From Crocosphaera chwakensis CCY0110 (GTDB lineage Bacteria; Cyanobacteriota; Cyanobacteriia; Cyanobacteriales; Microcystaceae), in assembly GCF_000169335.1 (NCBI RefSeq), contig NZ_AAXW01000008.1, positions 1-64,000 on the forward strand: DNA of 64,000 bases, written 5' to 3'. The position numbers and the translations under genes are program-made. The first letter of the stretch is position 1. Every line of letters begins with the position of its first letter. Under the pieces are notes generated by a model. The model saw only the letters and a program-made list of their open reading frames with translations, did not search any database and was not told where the DNA came from. This document shows positions 52,788 to 62,036 of this stretch, in pieces.

Positions 52788-53900
52788 CTAATGACTTGTC
52801 AAAGAGGAGATAACAGCTAATATGGCCAACCCTGCATTAATCAAGTAAAAAATCCCGACGATTTGGGTTTCGCACCAACCACTTAATTCTAGATGATGGT
52901 GTAACGGTGCCATTTTCAACAGTCTTTTTCCAACGCCATCAGGGCCTTTGGTGGCTTTATAGTAACTCACTTGAGCAATGACCGATAGAGATTCGACAAA
53001 GAAAATGCCACTCACCACAAATAATGCCCAGAGATTACCACTCAAAATACCAACGGCAGCTAAAGCTCCCCCCAACGCTAAAGAACCGGTATCGCCCATA
53101 AATACAGTAGCCGGATTACGATTATGAAGAACAAATCCTAAGCACCCCCCACTCATACAAGCACAAAAAATTCCTAATGCTGGTGTGGTAGTAGCGACTA
53201 AAATTCCTAACCCTAGAAAAGCTAAGGCCGCAGTTCCCCCGGCCAACCCATCAACTCCATCAGTGAGGTTGGTAGCGTTACTTTCGGCCACGAGAACAAA
53301 TCCTGCTAAACCCCAAAATAAAAACCCTAACGGTAAAATGAAACTCCCTGGTAAAACTACATTGGTAATGCTAGCCGGTTGAGTATAAGCCATCCAAACA
53401 CAAAAGGCAATGGCGATCGCAATTTGCAAGATCAATTTCATTCGGGGAGTGAGTCCCTTATTTGATTTTTGTCGTAAAATTTGCCAGTCGTCTACCCAGC
53501 CAATCATCATATATGCTAGGGTAACTAGGGCAACAGCGATCACAGACGAGGCAAATTGTGATCCAATTAAAGCAATAATAACCACCACAGGCACAAAAAA
53601 AATTCCCCCCATGGTTGGGGTTCCTGCTTTACTTAAATGGGTTTGTGGTCCGTCTTCTTGGATAATTTGACCAGCTTTTAACCGTCGTAAAAAAGGGACT
53701 ACTCCATAGCCTATTAAGCCACTAATTACAGCAGAAACTCCCAAAGGAAGCAATAATATTTGACTAAAAGTAACCAATTCACCAAAAAATTCAGCAAAAC
53801 CCAAAGTCAGAAGTAATAATAACCCTGTGAGTAACACTAATAAGTTGTTTCCTGAGGGTTTTCTTAAGGAGATTTCAGGAGAAATGTTTGCATCTACCAC
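52788..53900 (-). CDS. mraY: Phospho-N-acetylmuramoyl-pentapeptide transferase
   Basis: This integral membrane enzyme transfers phospho-MurNAc-pentapeptide to undecaprenyl phosphate, forming lipid I for peptidoglycan synthesis. The 370-aa product has about ten helices. The catalytic motifs are GWVDDWQ, NATNLTDGVDGLAGG, FMGDTGSLALGG and the loop APLHHHLELSG with the three His. No other mur/mra genes are adjacent, as is common in cyanobacteria. Confidence 0.96.
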   Translation of the reverse strand: MVDANISPEISLRKPSGNNLLVLLTGLLLLLTLGFAEFFGELVTFSQILLLPLGVSAVISGLIGYGVVPFLRRLKAGQIIQEDGPQTHLSKAGTPTMGGIFFVPVVVIIALIGSQFASSVIAVALVTLAYMMIGWVDDWQILRQKSNKGLTPRMKLILQIAIAIAFCVWMAYTQPASITNVVLPGSFILPLGFLFWGLAGFVLVAESNATNLTDGVDGLAGGTAALAFLGLGILVATTTPALGIFCACMSGGCLGFVLHNRNPATVFMGDTGSLALGGALAAVGILSGNLWALFVVSGIFFVESLSVIAQVSYYKATKGPDGVGKRLLKMAPLHHHLELSGWCETQIVGIFYLINAGLAILAVISSLTSH

Positions 53901-53991
53901 AGCAATTAAAATACCATTACAAGCTCAACATTAACTATATGGGATGAAAGAGGAATGATGATATTTGTTCCCCTTTCTCTTTGTTTAAGAC

Positions 53992-54237
53992 TTAATCATC
54001 ATCATCTAGACTGACATCATCATCGTCGTCGTCATAGTTATCATCGACATCAATTAATTCAGAGATTTCTGCATCTTCTTCTAGGGGGGGTTTCGTCTCT
54101 TCCTGTTCACGGTAAATTAAGCGATTCGTCGCTTCTAACCAATTAATGATAGAAGAGTCTCGCTTAACAGGAATGACTGCAGCTGGTTCATATCGTGCTT
54201 CTTGGGAAATAGCAGGAGATAATTCGTCTTTAGACAT
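53992..54237 (-). CDS. DUF3134-type small acidic protein
   Basis: The product is 81 aa from the ATG at 54237 (a second ATG four codons upstream, at 54249, is less likely). EPAAVIPVKRDSSIINWLEA is the characteristic core of the cyanobacterial DUF3134 family. The tail is extremely acidic, ending in runs of Asp (about 14 of the last 20 residues). The function is unknown. Confidence 0.75.
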   Translation of the reverse strand: MSKDELSPAISQEARYEPAAVIPVKRDSSIINWLEATNRLIYREQEETKPPLEEDAEISELIDVDDNYDDDDDDVSLDDDD

Positions 54238-54249
54238 AAGATTTAACAT

Positions 54250-54536
54250 TAATAGTTCTTATTCATTATCATCTTAATACATTGAATCGCTCTCATATAC
54301 AACACATCTTATTCAATTAATCTATATTGACAATAAACTATGAAATTTTCGAGCTTACCAGTCCCTCTTCTTGTTACAACATTCGTTTTTATTACACCTC
54401 CTTATCTATTCGACCAAGAAAGCGGTAGGGCGTACCGTTCAAGGAAAAGCTTGTGGAGGCGATGCAACGGGGTTTAAGCAATTAAATTTGTTTGAGCTAG
54501 TTGGCAGCTAACGAAACAAGAATCTCCCGTTAAATT
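54250..54536. other. Gap between DUF3134 and ndhM, nothing recognised
   Basis: It is AT-rich DNA with no frame above 30 codons that looks coding. It includes the promoter side of the DUF3134 gene and ends in the ndhM terminator. Confidence 0.35.
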
Positions 54537-54563
54537 GCCTCAGCAATTAACGGCGAGAGTGTC
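54537..54563 (-). terminator. Hairpin just after ndhM
   Basis: CCGTTAA-A-TTGC (54537-54548) pairs with GCAATTAACGG (54553-54563), giving an 11-bp stem with one bulge. It lies 7 bp beyond the ndhM stop; the T-run after it on the minus strand is weak. Confidence 0.6.
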
Positions 54564-54569
54564 AATAAT

Positions 54570-54929
54570 TTACATATTATAAGCTCCTTCAGTTTCTGGA
54601 CTTTCAACCTTAGGAAGTCCCATACTATAATTAAGGACACGACTTTTCAAATTGTAACTAATCTCACCTTTTTGGAGAAGATTGCGGACAAAATGTTCTA
54701 AATCTGAACCAATACGACGTAAATTATAATCGCTTAATTCTTCTCCACTGGCAGATTCTACTAACTCATCAAATTTACGATAAACTTTCTGTAAAGCGTC
54801 TTCATCCCAGTTGAATTCGTTATCAGGATCAACATCTAAAGTGAGCATATTATCACTTTCTACCAGTTCATTATTGTGAACTTCGGCTGCATAAATACGA
54901 ATATGACGAGTTGTAGATTTAACAAACAT
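54570..54929 (-). CDS. ndhM: NAD(P)H-quinone oxidoreductase subunit M
   Basis: This 119-aa peripheral subunit is specific to the cyanobacterial/chloroplast NDH-1 complex at the thylakoid membrane. Diagnostic parts are the N-terminal STTRHIRIYAAEV strand, the LDVDPDNEFNWDEDALQKVY segment and the C-terminal ISYNLKSRVLNYSMGLPKV. Length is normal. It lies ~120 bp downstream of the next gene on the same strand (ppa ends far side), with its own leader. Confidence 0.93.
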   Translation of the reverse strand: MFVKSTTRHIRIYAAEVHNNELVESDNMLTLDVDPDNEFNWDEDALQKVYRKFDELVESASGEELSDYNLRRIGSDLEHFVRNLLQKGEISYNLKSRVLNYSMGLPKVESPETEGAYNM

Positions 54930-55052
54930 AGTAAGTCAACAAAAATAGAGCGTATATTTAGATGGTAATGGTTTCTCTTTTAAAGAGCAATTAAACCATC
55001 TTAAAACTATCTTTGGGGGACAACGACATTAGTCATTATCCCCACTCAGTGA

Positions 55053-55613
55053 CTATTTACTTCCTGCTTTCACACATTGCTCAACTAAAGGCATTACAGA
55101 GTTAACATCTTTCCACCCTAAGATTTCTGTCACTTTTTTCTCAAGATTTTTGTAGGTGCGGAAAAACTCAGCAATTTCCTCTAAACGGTGAGGTGCAATA
55201 TCTTTAAGGGACTTTACCTCAGCATAGCGAGGATCTTCTTCAGGAACACAGAGAACTTTTTCGTCGCGATCGCCACCATCGATCATTTCTAACATACCAA
55301 TGGGACGAGCTGCAATGACACAGCCAGGGAAAGTGGGTTGATCCATAAGTACCATTCCATCCAAGGGATCACCATCATCAGCTAAGGTATTGGGAACGAA
55401 CCCATAATCATAAGGATATTGTACCGAGGCAAACAAAACGCGATCAAGAGCAAAGGCGTTCATATCTTTATCAAATTCGTATTTATTCTTGCTACCTGCG
55501 GGAATTTCAATTAAAACATTGATTAAACCAGGTTTAGGTTGAGCAGGAATGAGTGATAAGTCCACAATTTTCTCCGAATGCTTACTAATTACTGTGATTG
55601 AGGAATATGACAC
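55053..55613 (-). CDS. ppa: Inorganic pyrophosphatase
   Basis: This soluble family I pyrophosphatase hydrolyses PPi and drives biosynthesis. The 186-aa product has the substrate Lys/Glu site (EIPAGSKNKYEFDK), YPYDYGFVPNT, and the metal-binding motif DGDPLDGMVL with its Asp triad, followed by DEKVLCVPEEDPRY. Length fits bacterial enzymes. The ~550 bp upstream contain a triplicated hairpin unit, so ppa may have an unusual leader. Confidence 0.95.
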   Translation of the reverse strand: MSYSSITVISKHSEKIVDLSLIPAQPKPGLINVLIEIPAGSKNKYEFDKDMNAFALDRVLFASVQYPYDYGFVPNTLADDGDPLDGMVLMDQPTFPGCVIAARPIGMLEMIDGGDRDEKVLCVPEEDPRYAEVKSLKDIAPHRLEEIAEFFRTYKNLEKKVTEILGWKDVNSVMPLVEQCVKAGSK

Positions 55614-55686
55614 AATTATGGGTTTACTAAGGAAATATTCCCTTTGAGTGCATAATCTTTCCTTCGCTGCTTATTTTACAATGTAT

Positions 55687-56152
55687 TTTACCTAAACGTT
55701 GATAACAATCACATTTTCACTGTGATCATTGCTACGGGGGATAAGACAGAAAACGAACATAATAAATACAGGATTCAAAAAGCGGGTGCATACAACAGCA
55801 CGGGGTTATTTATTGTATTTTGCAGTAAATAGCCTCTTTTTTTTCTTATTTTTTACCTTGATAACAATCACATTTTCACTGTGATCGCTACTACGGGGAA
55901 TAAGACAGAAACCAAACATAATAGATACAGGATTCAAAAAGCGGGTGCATACAACAGCCAGAGGTTATTTATTATTTTTTATAGTAAATAGCCTCTTTTT
56001 TTCTTATTTTTTACTTTGATAATAATCACATTGTCACTGTGATCGCTACTACGGGGAATAAGACAGAAACCAAACATAATAGATACAGGATTCAAAAAGC
56101 GGGTGCAAGGGGTTATTTATTGTTTTTCACAGTAAATAACCCTTTTTTTTTA
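55687..56152. repeat. Three tandem ~158-bp units with terminator-like hairpins
   Basis: Three copies start with GATAAC/TAATCACA at 55701, 55860 and 56017 (periods 159 and 157). Each unit has an ATCACA/TGTGAT hairpin, a conserved core (ACAGGATTCAAAAAGCGGGT), and a long stem (GGGGTTATTTATT with AGTAAATAGCCTC or variant) followed by 7-9 T on the plus strand. The stem changes keep pairing between copies: GGGG/CCTC, GAGG/CCTC and GGGGTT/AACCC. The stems lie at 55802-55836, 55961-55995 and 56109-56142. They may be tandem small RNAs or leader elements. Confidence 0.75.
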
Positions 56153-56170
56153 CCAGCTGTTAGATATGAT

Positions 56171-57562
56171 TTAAAACTCTGCGCTTAAGGGGGTACGAGG
56201 AAACGGAATTACATCACGAATATTCGTCATTCCTGTCATAAATTGTACCACTCTTTCAAACCCTAAACCAAATCCTGCATGGGGTACAGTTCCATATCTT
56301 CTTAGGTCTAAATACCACCATAAATCATCAGGAATAATCCCCATTTCATTGATCCTTTTTTCTAAAATGTCTAGTCTTTCTTCCCGTTGAGAACCACCAA
56401 TAATTTCACCAATTTTAGGAGCTAGAACATCCATTGCAGCAACAGTTTTATTATCATCATTTAAGCGCATATAAAAAGCTTTTATTCCCGTGGGATAATT
56501 AGTAACAATTAAGGGTTTTTTAAACAATTCTTCTGCCAGATATCGTTCATGTTCTGATTGTAAATCAATGCCCCATTCTACGGCATATTCAAATTTTTTA
56601 TTCGATTTCTCCAGTAATTCAATAGCTTTAGTATAAGTTATTCTTTCAAATTCATTATTGATAATATTGTCGGCAGTTTCCAACACAGACTTATCAATAC
56701 GTTTATTAAAAAATTCCATGTCTTCGGGACAAGCTTCTAACACATATTTGAAAATGTATTTTAAGAATTCTTCTGCTAAATCTTGATCCCCTTCTATATC
56801 GCAAAAAGCCATTTCTGGTTCTACCATCCAAAACTCAGCTAAATGACGAGAAGTGTTAGAATTTTCTGCTCGAAACGTAGGGCCAAACGTATAAACATTT
56901 TGAAAGGCCATGGCCATAACTTCGGCTTCTAATTGTCCACTTACCGTTAGATAAGCTTGTTTACCAAAAAAGTCTTGAGTATAGTCTATTTTTTGTTGTT
57001 TATCGAGAGGAACTTTGCCTAAATCAAAATTAGTTACCGTAAATAATTCCCCTGCCCCTTCGCAGTCACTAGCGGTAATAATAGGAGTATGAATCCAAAG
57101 AAAATCTCGTTCTTGAAAAAATTTATGAATAGCCGTTGCACAAGCATTTCTCACGCGGATGACTGCTCCTAAGGTGTTCGTCCGCGATCGCAGATGTCCA
57201 ATGGTGCGTAAAAATTCAAAGGAATGGCGTTTTTTCTGAAGGGGATAGGTTTCGGGGTCAGATGTGCCATAAACCTGCACTTTAGCAGCCTTTAACTCGA
57301 TGTTTTGACCCTTTCCGGGGGATTGTACTAGGGTTCCTGAAACTTCCACAGAAGCCCCTGTATTGAGGAGTTTGAGAACATCTTGATAGTTGGGGACGCT
57401 TTCATCGAGAACAACCTGTAAACTGTTGAGGGAAGAACCGTCATTAACTTCCATAAAAGCAAATTCCTTTAATTCCCGTTTGGTGCGAACCCACCCTTGA
57501 ATGGTAACGGTTTCATCGGGTTTGCCGTATCTTAAGATGTCTCTAACTCGTTTGGTTTGCAT
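56171..57562 (-). CDS. asnS: Asparaginyl-tRNA synthetase
   Basis: This class II synthetase charges tRNA-Asn. The 463-aa product has an N-terminal OB-fold anticodon-binding domain (1-115; VTIQGWVRTKRELKEFAFMEV cited in part). The catalytic domain has motif 2 (FGPTFRAENSNTSRHLAEFWMVEPE in part) and motif 3 (GFGLGFERVVQFMTG), and ends with IPFPRTP. Length is standard. It is separated from ppa by the triplicated repeat array. Confidence 0.96.
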   Translation of the reverse strand: MQTKRVRDILRYGKPDETVTIQGWVRTKRELKEFAFMEVNDGSSLNSLQVVLDESVPNYQDVLKLLNTGASVEVSGTLVQSPGKGQNIELKAAKVQVYGTSDPETYPLQKKRHSFEFLRTIGHLRSRTNTLGAVIRVRNACATAIHKFFQERDFLWIHTPIITASDCEGAGELFTVTNFDLGKVPLDKQQKIDYTQDFFGKQAYLTVSGQLEAEVMAMAFQNVYTFGPTFRAENSNTSRHLAEFWMVEPEMAFCDIEGDQDLAEEFLKYIFKYVLEACPEDMEFFNKRIDKSVLETADNIINNEFERITYTKAIELLEKSNKKFEYAVEWGIDLQSEHERYLAEELFKKPLIVTNYPTGIKAFYMRLNDDNKTVAAMDVLAPKIGEIIGGSQREERLDILEKRINEMGIIPDDLWWYLDLRRYGTVPHAGFGLGFERVVQFMTGMTNIRDVIPFPRTPLSAEF

Positions 57563-57696
57563 TATTTATTGAATGGTTTATCAATCCGTTGCTTGATTAT
57601 TTTAGCAAATTTTGTCTTTAATTCTAGTAATAATCAAAGAAAAGCCACTCAAAAAAGACTCATAAGATTATCCCTAACCTTATTTTCAAAAAATAA

Positions 57697-58245
57697 CTAT
57701 CTATCTGATTCTTCAACAATTCCTGCTTGTTGGGTAATAATCTTTCTAGCGAGATCGATTTCTTGAACCGTTCCTTTGATCATTACTAAAAACATTTTTT
57801 CTAAGGATCTATTACTACTATTATTAATATTTTTTAAATCCTCGTCGGTTTTTGCAATATTAGCACCACTTAAGCTTAAAATAGACCCCATTCCTGCTGC
57901 TGCTACGATACCAGCAATCACAGGTGTAAGATAATGAATTGTTTTAAAATTTTCAAAAGCAGCAAATCCTAGGTGAGCAAAATCAGTCAGTATTAGACTC
58001 ACTAAACAACCAATTAATGTCCCTAATATTCCTCCAGTAATTGCCCCCATTTTCAGGTTATTAATAGCTTGGGTTTGTTCAAGCTTTAGAGGGGGATTAA
58101 AGTTTTCAGTGGTGACAGTAATCTGCTCAGAATTAAGTCCTGACTCTTCTAATTTTCTTTTAGTTTCTTTGGCTGCGTCTTCACTGGGAAATTTGCCAAA
58201 GGTTGAATAAGGTCTTGTGGGAGATGATGGTGATTGTTTTGACAT
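57697..58245 (-). CDS. Membrane protein with GsiB/17M-like N-terminus
   Basis: The product is 182 aa. The N-terminal segment YSTFGKFPSEDAAKETKRKL resembles the general-stress-protein 17M-like fold that precedes membrane helices in many cyanobacterial proteins. Two or three hydrophobic, Gly-rich helices follow (MGAITGGILGTLIGCLVSLI and VIAGIVAAAGMGSIL). The C-terminal ~40 residues are soluble and end in a strand-like MVLVMIKGTVQEIDLA region. Function is unknown. Confidence 0.6.
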   Translation of the reverse strand: MSKQSPSSPTRPYSTFGKFPSEDAAKETKRKLEESGLNSEQITVTTENFNPPLKLEQTQAINNLKMGAITGGILGTLIGCLVSLILTDFAHLGFAAFENFKTIHYLTPVIAGIVAAAGMGSILSLSGANIAKTDEDLKNINNSSNRSLEKMFLVMIKGTVQEIDLARKIITQQAGIVEESDR

Positions 58246-58383
58246 ATTTTAAATTTTCCTATGCTATGTTTAATGAAAATAAGAACAGTTATTATTTTGC
58301 TTTGTCTAACTATTCTTATTTGATAACAGTAAGTAAATATATCCATCTCTCTCAGGTAAGATTATGGAAAAAAAAACATTTTA

Positions 58384-59634
58384 TTAACATAAATTTACAT
58401 TTTTGATCACGAAACCACTAGCAGGAACCGTCGGCATTTTTAAATGGTTAATCCGTAAATCTTGTTTAGGGACGTTATAGTTTATCGACTGAATTAAAAA
58501 GGTCATCGTTACCTTTAGTAATTCAATGGTAATCCATTCTCCTGGACAACGATGATTTGTGTGATAATCTCCCCCTCCTTGGGGAATAAACTTAAAAGAA
58601 TCTAGCTCAGAGAAATTAAGAAATCGCTCTGGGTAAAAAACATCATGTTTGTCCCAAGATTGAGGATCACGGTTAGTCCCATAGAGATCAAGTAACACTC
58701 TTGTTCCCTCAGGAAAATGATACCCTTGCCAATCAAAGTCTTGACGAACACGAGCAGAAGCAAAGGGAAAAAAGGGATAAAAACGGCGAATTTCTTCGAC
58801 AAATGCTCGTAAGTAATCTTCACTTTCCAAAAGTTTTGGTCGGCATTCTGGATGTTCATGTAAGGCTAATGCCCCAAAAGTGATATAACGATCAATGGCA
58901 ACGATAGGACGTAGAACATTAATTAGTTCTACTGCTGCTACTCGTTTATCCAGTAATTCTCCCGATAAGTCGCGATGATTAGCAAAAATATAGGTTGCGC
59001 TAATTTCGGGAACCTCCAATTGATGATTACGCACTTTTTCGATGATAGTTTCTATCCATTGTTCATTTTCTTTGCGGGCTTTTCTTCCTTGCCAGTGTTT
59101 GGGTCCAACTACCCCAGAACCTGCGATCATCGCTTCAAACTGTTGGCTTCTAAGCTTTACCTCAGACTCTTCAAGAGGTACACCTGCCCAAGTACAAGCA
59201 ACACGACATAAAACTTCTCTGGCTTCTTCAAATAGGACAATTGTATCCATTCTTTCCCATTTTTTAGCATAATTATGCCATTGTTTTTGGGTTAAAGTCC
59301 CTACTTCTTGAATGCGTTCTTTACTCATTAAACTCATAAACATTTGTTTGCGATGTAAATGAGCATCCCCATCCATTCCTTGAATGCCTTTTTCCCCGAA
59401 TAAGGTTTTTTTAACCCTGTCAGGAGCAGCATTTTTACGGGTAAATTTTGTTTTATCGTAAAAAATTTTAGCAGCTTCTTCTCCTTTAAAACAAATTGTT
59501 TTTTCGAGCATTAGCCGAGTTTGGAAGATATTAGATTGATAACGTTTGCATCGTTTGGAAATAAAATCATAACCGTCGAATATTAAGGCCAGGCTGCTAT
59601 CAATCCATTTGTCTTGAGGAATTTTCTTAATCAC
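58384..59634 (-). CDS. CYP152-type fatty acid peroxygenase (cytochrome P450)
   Basis: This P450 should use H2O2 to hydroxylate fatty acids. The 416-aa product aligns without gaps, as far as I can number it, to the Bacillus CYP152A1 landmarks: heme Cys363 (HRCPGEW), Arg242-Pro243 in the I helix (INVLRPIVAID), and Gln85 (GIQGMDG). Arg242-Pro243 replaces the acid-alcohol pair of ordinary P450s. Gln85 resembles the hydroxylases, whereas OleT-type decarboxylases have His there. No redox partner gene is adjacent, as expected. Residue numbers for CYP152A1 are from memory. Confidence 0.88.
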   Translation of the reverse strand: MIKKIPQDKWIDSSLALIFDGYDFISKRCKRYQSNIFQTRLMLEKTICFKGEEAAKIFYDKTKFTRKNAAPDRVKKTLFGEKGIQGMDGDAHLHRKQMFMSLMSKERIQEVGTLTQKQWHNYAKKWERMDTIVLFEEAREVLCRVACTWAGVPLEESEVKLRSQQFEAMIAGSGVVGPKHWQGRKARKENEQWIETIIEKVRNHQLEVPEISATYIFANHRDLSGELLDKRVAAVELINVLRPIVAIDRYITFGALALHEHPECRPKLLESEDYLRAFVEEIRRFYPFFPFASARVRQDFDWQGYHFPEGTRVLLDLYGTNRDPQSWDKHDVFYPERFLNFSELDSFKFIPQGGGDYHTNHRCPGEWITIELLKVTMTFLIQSINYNVPKQDLRINHLKMPTVPASGFVIKNVNLC

Positions 59635-60115
59635 TTTTCACTCTCTTAAATATTGGTACGTTAAGCCGACTACAAATGTCGAGGTATCTAATTCTGTACA
59701 TTCATAGTATTAAAGATAAACTCTTAAAAATATCTCTCTAAATGTATAAATTAATGATCAGGTTATCAGAGGTCTAGAGTTTAGGAGAACTCCTCAAAAA
59801 TCATACTGTACAACCTAAGTAGTCTGACAGAAGAGGGATAAATATAGTGAACTGTTTTAAACAATGTAAATAAGCCGTAACTCTTCTCCCTACTCCCTGC
59901 TCTCCCGCTCATTTCACAGTAATATTTATTTTTTTCAGGTACTTAGTCTAGTTATTCGGGGTTGTGAGAAGTCAATTTGTAAAAGTAACGAATAATTAAA
60001 AATATTGAATCAATCTGCTTTTAAAATTCTAAATCTCAGAAACAAATTTTATTAACTTAAGTATATAAAATAATCGAAGCCTTTTGATGTTTCCTTTACA
60101 AACAGTCTCTTATAC
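59635..60115. other. 481-bp gap upstream of the P450 gene
   Basis: It separates the end of mntB from the P450 start. It is AT-rich, without a convincing gene, and carries the P450 promoter and probably the mnt operon terminator. A palindromic AGGAGAACTCCT occurs at about 59782. Confidence 0.35.
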
Positions 60116-61030
60116 TCAACGGTGGGTTAATTCTTGATGTCGCTCCTCATCAAACCCCTTATTAGAGGGTTTTCTCAACTGTTGAGCTAAGATGCCGTAT
60201 TTAGGAGCAAACATCATAGCAAAAAGAAAGAAAACCGTTAACAACACGACAATACTGCCTCCTGTCGAAACATCAAGATGATAGCTGAGATAGGTTCCCA
60301 AGACACACGAAAGAACGCTACTGATAACAGCAACCACCAACATATGATCAAAGCGATCGCTCAACAAATAGCCAATTGATCCAGGAGTCACTAACATAGA
60401 AATAACTAGAATAATGCCAGCAGTTTGCAATGCAGCCACAATAGTCAAAGCTAATACAGAAAGTAAGGTGTAATACATCATTTGAGTATTCAAACCAATA
60501 GCTTTAGCATGATTAGGATCAAAACAAAACAAAAGTAAATCTTTGCGCCTTAATAGAATAACAACTAAGGTAATAATTCCTGCAATTAAAGTTTGAATAA
60601 TATCTAGTTGAGAAATACCCAAAACATTACCAAAGAGAATATGAAATAAATCAATATTACTGGGGATTTTCGTGACAAGAACTAATCCAAATGCAAAAAA
60701 CCCTGTAAATACAATGCCGATGACGGCATCTTCTTTTAATCGGGTATTAGACTTAATATAGCCAATAGCCACCGTTGCTCCAAAGCCAAAGAGAAACGCC
60801 CCGATCGCAAAGGGAAGATTCATCGCATAGGCTACCACTACCCCAGGCACCACAGAATGAGAAATGGCATCCCCCATCAGTGACCATCCTTTGAGAGTGA
60901 TATAGCAAGAAAGCACCGCACAAACTAAACCAACAAAGGCACTTACCCAAATAGCTTGCACCAAAAAACCATATTGCAAAGGTTCAATTAACCAGTGCCA
61001 TAAAAAATTAGTTGCCATTAAATAATTCAA
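60116..61030 (-). CDS. mntB: Manganese ABC transporter permease
   Basis: This is the membrane subunit of the MntCAB uptake system (ABC-3 family). The 304-aa protein has about eight or nine helices, with the family segments LKGWSLMGDAISHSVVPGVV and the cytoplasmic coupling region RLKEDAVIGIVFTGFFA. It starts 11 bp after mntA. Gene order C-A-B is that of the well-known cyanobacterial manganese operon. Zinc transport cannot be excluded by this subunit alone. Confidence 0.92.
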   Translation of the reverse strand: MNYLMATNFLWHWLIEPLQYGFLVQAIWVSAFVGLVCAVLSCYITLKGWSLMGDAISHSVVPGVVVAYAMNLPFAIGAFLFGFGATVAIGYIKSNTRLKEDAVIGIVFTGFFAFGLVLVTKIPSNIDLFHILFGNVLGISQLDIIQTLIAGIITLVVILLRRKDLLLFCFDPNHAKAIGLNTQMMYYTLLSVLALTIVAALQTAGIILVISMLVTPGSIGYLLSDRFDHMLVVAVISSVLSCVLGTYLSYHLDVSTGGSIVVLLTVFFLFAMMFAPKYGILAQQLRKPSNKGFDEERHQELTHR

Positions 61031-61041
61031 GTTTCTGACTC

Positions 61042-61812
61042 CTATTTACCTACAATTTGACTTAAGTTAGTTACTGGTAACCCACCAAAAGTCATCTCTA
61101 AATTTTCTTCTGTAAACGTTTCTTCTGTGGTACCAGAGGCTAAAATGGTTTGGTTAAGGAGAATAGTGCGATCGCAGAAGGTAGCAATGGACATCAAATC
61201 ATGGGTTGACACTAAAATGGTATGACCTTCTTCTCGCAACTGGATCATCAGATTGATAATACTTTTTTCGGTCTTAACATCCACTCCTGTAAAGGGTTCA
61301 TCGAGTAAAATTACTTTCCCTTCTTGAGCCAACGCCCTTGCTAAAAAAGCCCGTTTTTTCTGTCCTCCTGATAATTCACCGATTTGATGATAACGAAACT
61401 CCGTCATACCTACTCGTTCTAAGCTTTCCATCACCAGTCTCTTATCCTTAGCACTGGGAATGCGTAATAGGTTCATGTAACCATAACGTCCCATCATCAC
61501 CACTTCAAAGACACTGACGGGAAAGTTCCAGTCTACTTCATCTGCTTGGGGTACATAGGCCATCCACTGTCGTTTTTGGGCTTTTTTGACGGAAGTCCCT
61601 CCTACCAAAACCTGTCCTTGACTGGGGGACAAAAACCCCATGATTGATTTAAACAAGGTTGACTTACCGCAACCATTGGGACCGACCAGAGCAGTAATCG
61701 AACCGGGTTCTACGGTACAACTGGCATTGTATAGAGCCAGTTTAGCGTTGTTATAGGTAACACTAAGGTTATCTACTGTAATATTGAGGGATGGGGAAGT
61801 TGTTGACATCAT
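61042..61812 (-). CDS. mntA: Manganese ABC transporter ATP-binding protein
   Basis: This is the cytoplasmic ATPase of the uptake system. The 256-aa product has Walker A GPNGCGKST, the Q-loop (YVPQADEVDW), signature LSGGQKKR, Walker B VILLDEP and the H-loop STHD. All motifs are intact. The gap to mntC upstream is 224 bp, unusually long for an operon, and 11 bp separate it from mntB. Confidence 0.93.
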   Translation of the reverse strand: MMSTTSPSLNITVDNLSVTYNNAKLALYNASCTVEPGSITALVGPNGCGKSTLFKSIMGFLSPSQGQVLVGGTSVKKAQKRQWMAYVPQADEVDWNFPVSVFEVVMMGRYGYMNLLRIPSAKDKRLVMESLERVGMTEFRYHQIGELSGGQKKRAFLARALAQEGKVILLDEPFTGVDVKTEKSIINLMIQLREEGHTILVSTHDLMSIATFCDRTILLNQTILASGTTEETFTEENLEMTFGGLPVTNLSQIVGK

Positions 61813-62036
61813 TATTAACTAATTCCTTAAATGGTTTGTATCCAAGAGTATGAGACGTTATACCGCTACGCACTCATGCAAAATTAGACTAGAAAAGGGT
61901 TTCAAGTTTTGTGAATCTCCGAACCATAATGTGTAGTGCTATAAGTGGTGGGACATAAATCTCATTCATTATCTTAAAAAATGTAAATTGGTATTAAACC
62001 TGTCTGAAGTTACACTTCCTTGATTCAAACAGGGAC
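61813..62036. other. 224-bp spacer between mntC and mntA
   Basis: The spacer has no gene. A spacer this long could carry a second promoter or a processing site that separates the level of the binding protein from that of the transporter. I see no strong terminator hairpin. Confidence 0.35.

Noticed and set aside
55687..56152. CRISPR array
   Set aside because: The repeated units are ~158 bp and nearly identical throughout, without unique spacers; no cas genes are present.
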